This document shows positions 5,921 through 6,138 of a stretch of DNA of 6,138 bases, in pieces (within the stretch, counting starts at the first letter, position 1; every line of letters starts with the position of its first letter). The position numbers were made by a program, and so were the translations under genes. The notes below the pieces were generated by a model, which saw only the letters and a program-made list of their open reading frames with translations, ran no database searches and was not told the DNA's origin. Source of the stretch: Defluviitaleaceae bacterium (GTDB lineage: Bacteria; Bacillota; Clostridia; Lachnospirales; WQUN01); NCBI GenBank assembly GCA_009782245.1, contig WRKK01000201.1, forward strand, positions 1-6,138. Reading direction: 5' to 3'.

Positions 5921-5926
5921 ATTATG
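5921..5926 (-). promoter_or_regulatory. Possible -10 element for the two-gene operon
   Basis: The minus strand reads CATAAT here, the same hexamer as in the strong leftward promoter at 205-210. No good -35 lies 16-18 bp upstream. Transcription from it would start near 5914, after the first possible ATG (5950), which would fit the preferred start at 5884. The call is weak. Confidence 0.25.
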
Positions 5927-6068
5927 ACACCTTTTTTTGCAAAATACCATTACAATAATATTACATTTTTTTCATGGAGGTTTGGGGGAGTTTGGTCTGA
6001 TTGCCGCAGACGGACGGGCGACAGGCGGACAGACAACAGGCGGCTAGACTGGCGAAATGCGGGTGGGA

Positions 6069-6123
6069 ATGGGAAAACGGGTGGGCCTGCCTGCCGACAG
6101 GCAGGTCAGCATGGGAAAACGGG
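6069..6123. repeat. Palindrome flanked by 13-bp direct repeats
   Basis: ATGGGAAAACGGG occurs at 6069-6081 and again at 6111-6123, exactly 42 bp apart. Between them lies CCTGCCTG/CAGGCAGG, a perfect 8-bp stem with loop CCGA (6086-6105). The palindrome resembles those at 1799-1816, 1923-1937 and 1954-1973. A hairpin bracketed by direct repeats is the layout of a small non-autonomous mobile element or of a duplicated repeat unit. Confidence 0.6.
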
Positions 6124-6138
6124 CGACCGAGGACGGTC
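6113..6138. repeat. Palindromic intergenic repeat, copy B (inverted, lacks the 20-bp palindrome, cut by window end)
   Basis: Reading the minus strand from the right edge gives GACCGTCC (6138-6131) followed directly by TCGGTCGCCCGTTT (6130-6117). Both pieces occur in the same order in copy A at 1946-1953 and 1974-1987, separated there by 20 extra bases. A further shared 10-mer, GGCGAAATGC at 6051-6060, is the reverse complement of 1910-1919, so the relationship extends beyond the hairpin. The stretch 5985-6068 is GC-rich, with a short repeated ACAGGCGG (6021 and 6036), and holds no gene I can support. Confidence 0.65.

Overview
The window looks like AT-rich chromosomal DNA from an uncultured Bacillota (Clostridia-like) bacterium. 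The signs are strong AGGAGG-type ribosome sites, sigma-A-like promoters, a secreted protein ending in a copper-amine-oxidase-N-like domain, a divergent GyrA/ParC-family subunit of a kind I associate with Clostridia, and GC-rich palindromic intergenic repeats of a style common in clostridial genomes. The family-level assignment is inference. The run of 23 G at the left edge suggests a contig end.

Layout, left to right. Positions 1-144 (minus) hold the first 48 codons of a secreted protein that runs off the edge. Positions 145-435 are a divergent promoter region with one strong promoter facing left and a plausible one facing right. Positions 436-1758 (plus) encode an NAD+/Mn2+-dependent GH4 alpha-galactosidase (MelA type). 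Positions 1759-2079, between two convergent genes, hold no gene I can support; they are filled by a composite of GC-rich palindromes (1780-1843 and about 1908-1987) and a T-rich tract with a 9-bp period (2004-2066). Positions 2080-4464 (minus) encode a type II topoisomerase A subunit. Its start lies 4 bp after the stop of the upstream gene at 4469-5884 (minus), a signal-peptide protein with an acidic tripeptide-repeat linker, a DUF4163/DUF3298-like region and a copper-amine-oxidase-N-like domain. These two genes form a translationally coupled operon. Positions 5951-6138 are intergenic and mostly palindromic repeats related to those at 1908-1987.

The GH4 enzyme would release galactose from melibiose or raffinose-type sugars in the cytoplasm; no transporter or regulator for it is in view. 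The operon pairs an exported envelope protein with a DNA topoisomerase subunit and shows no ParE/GyrB partner, so its logic is unclear.

The most unusual features are at the DNA level. Both operon genes contain long in-frame stretches built from degenerate 9-bp units, and a third 9-bp-period tract lies in non-coding DNA just past the operon. In addition, two copies of one intergenic repeat differ by a precise 20-bp palindrome, which resembles an occupied and an empty insertion site.
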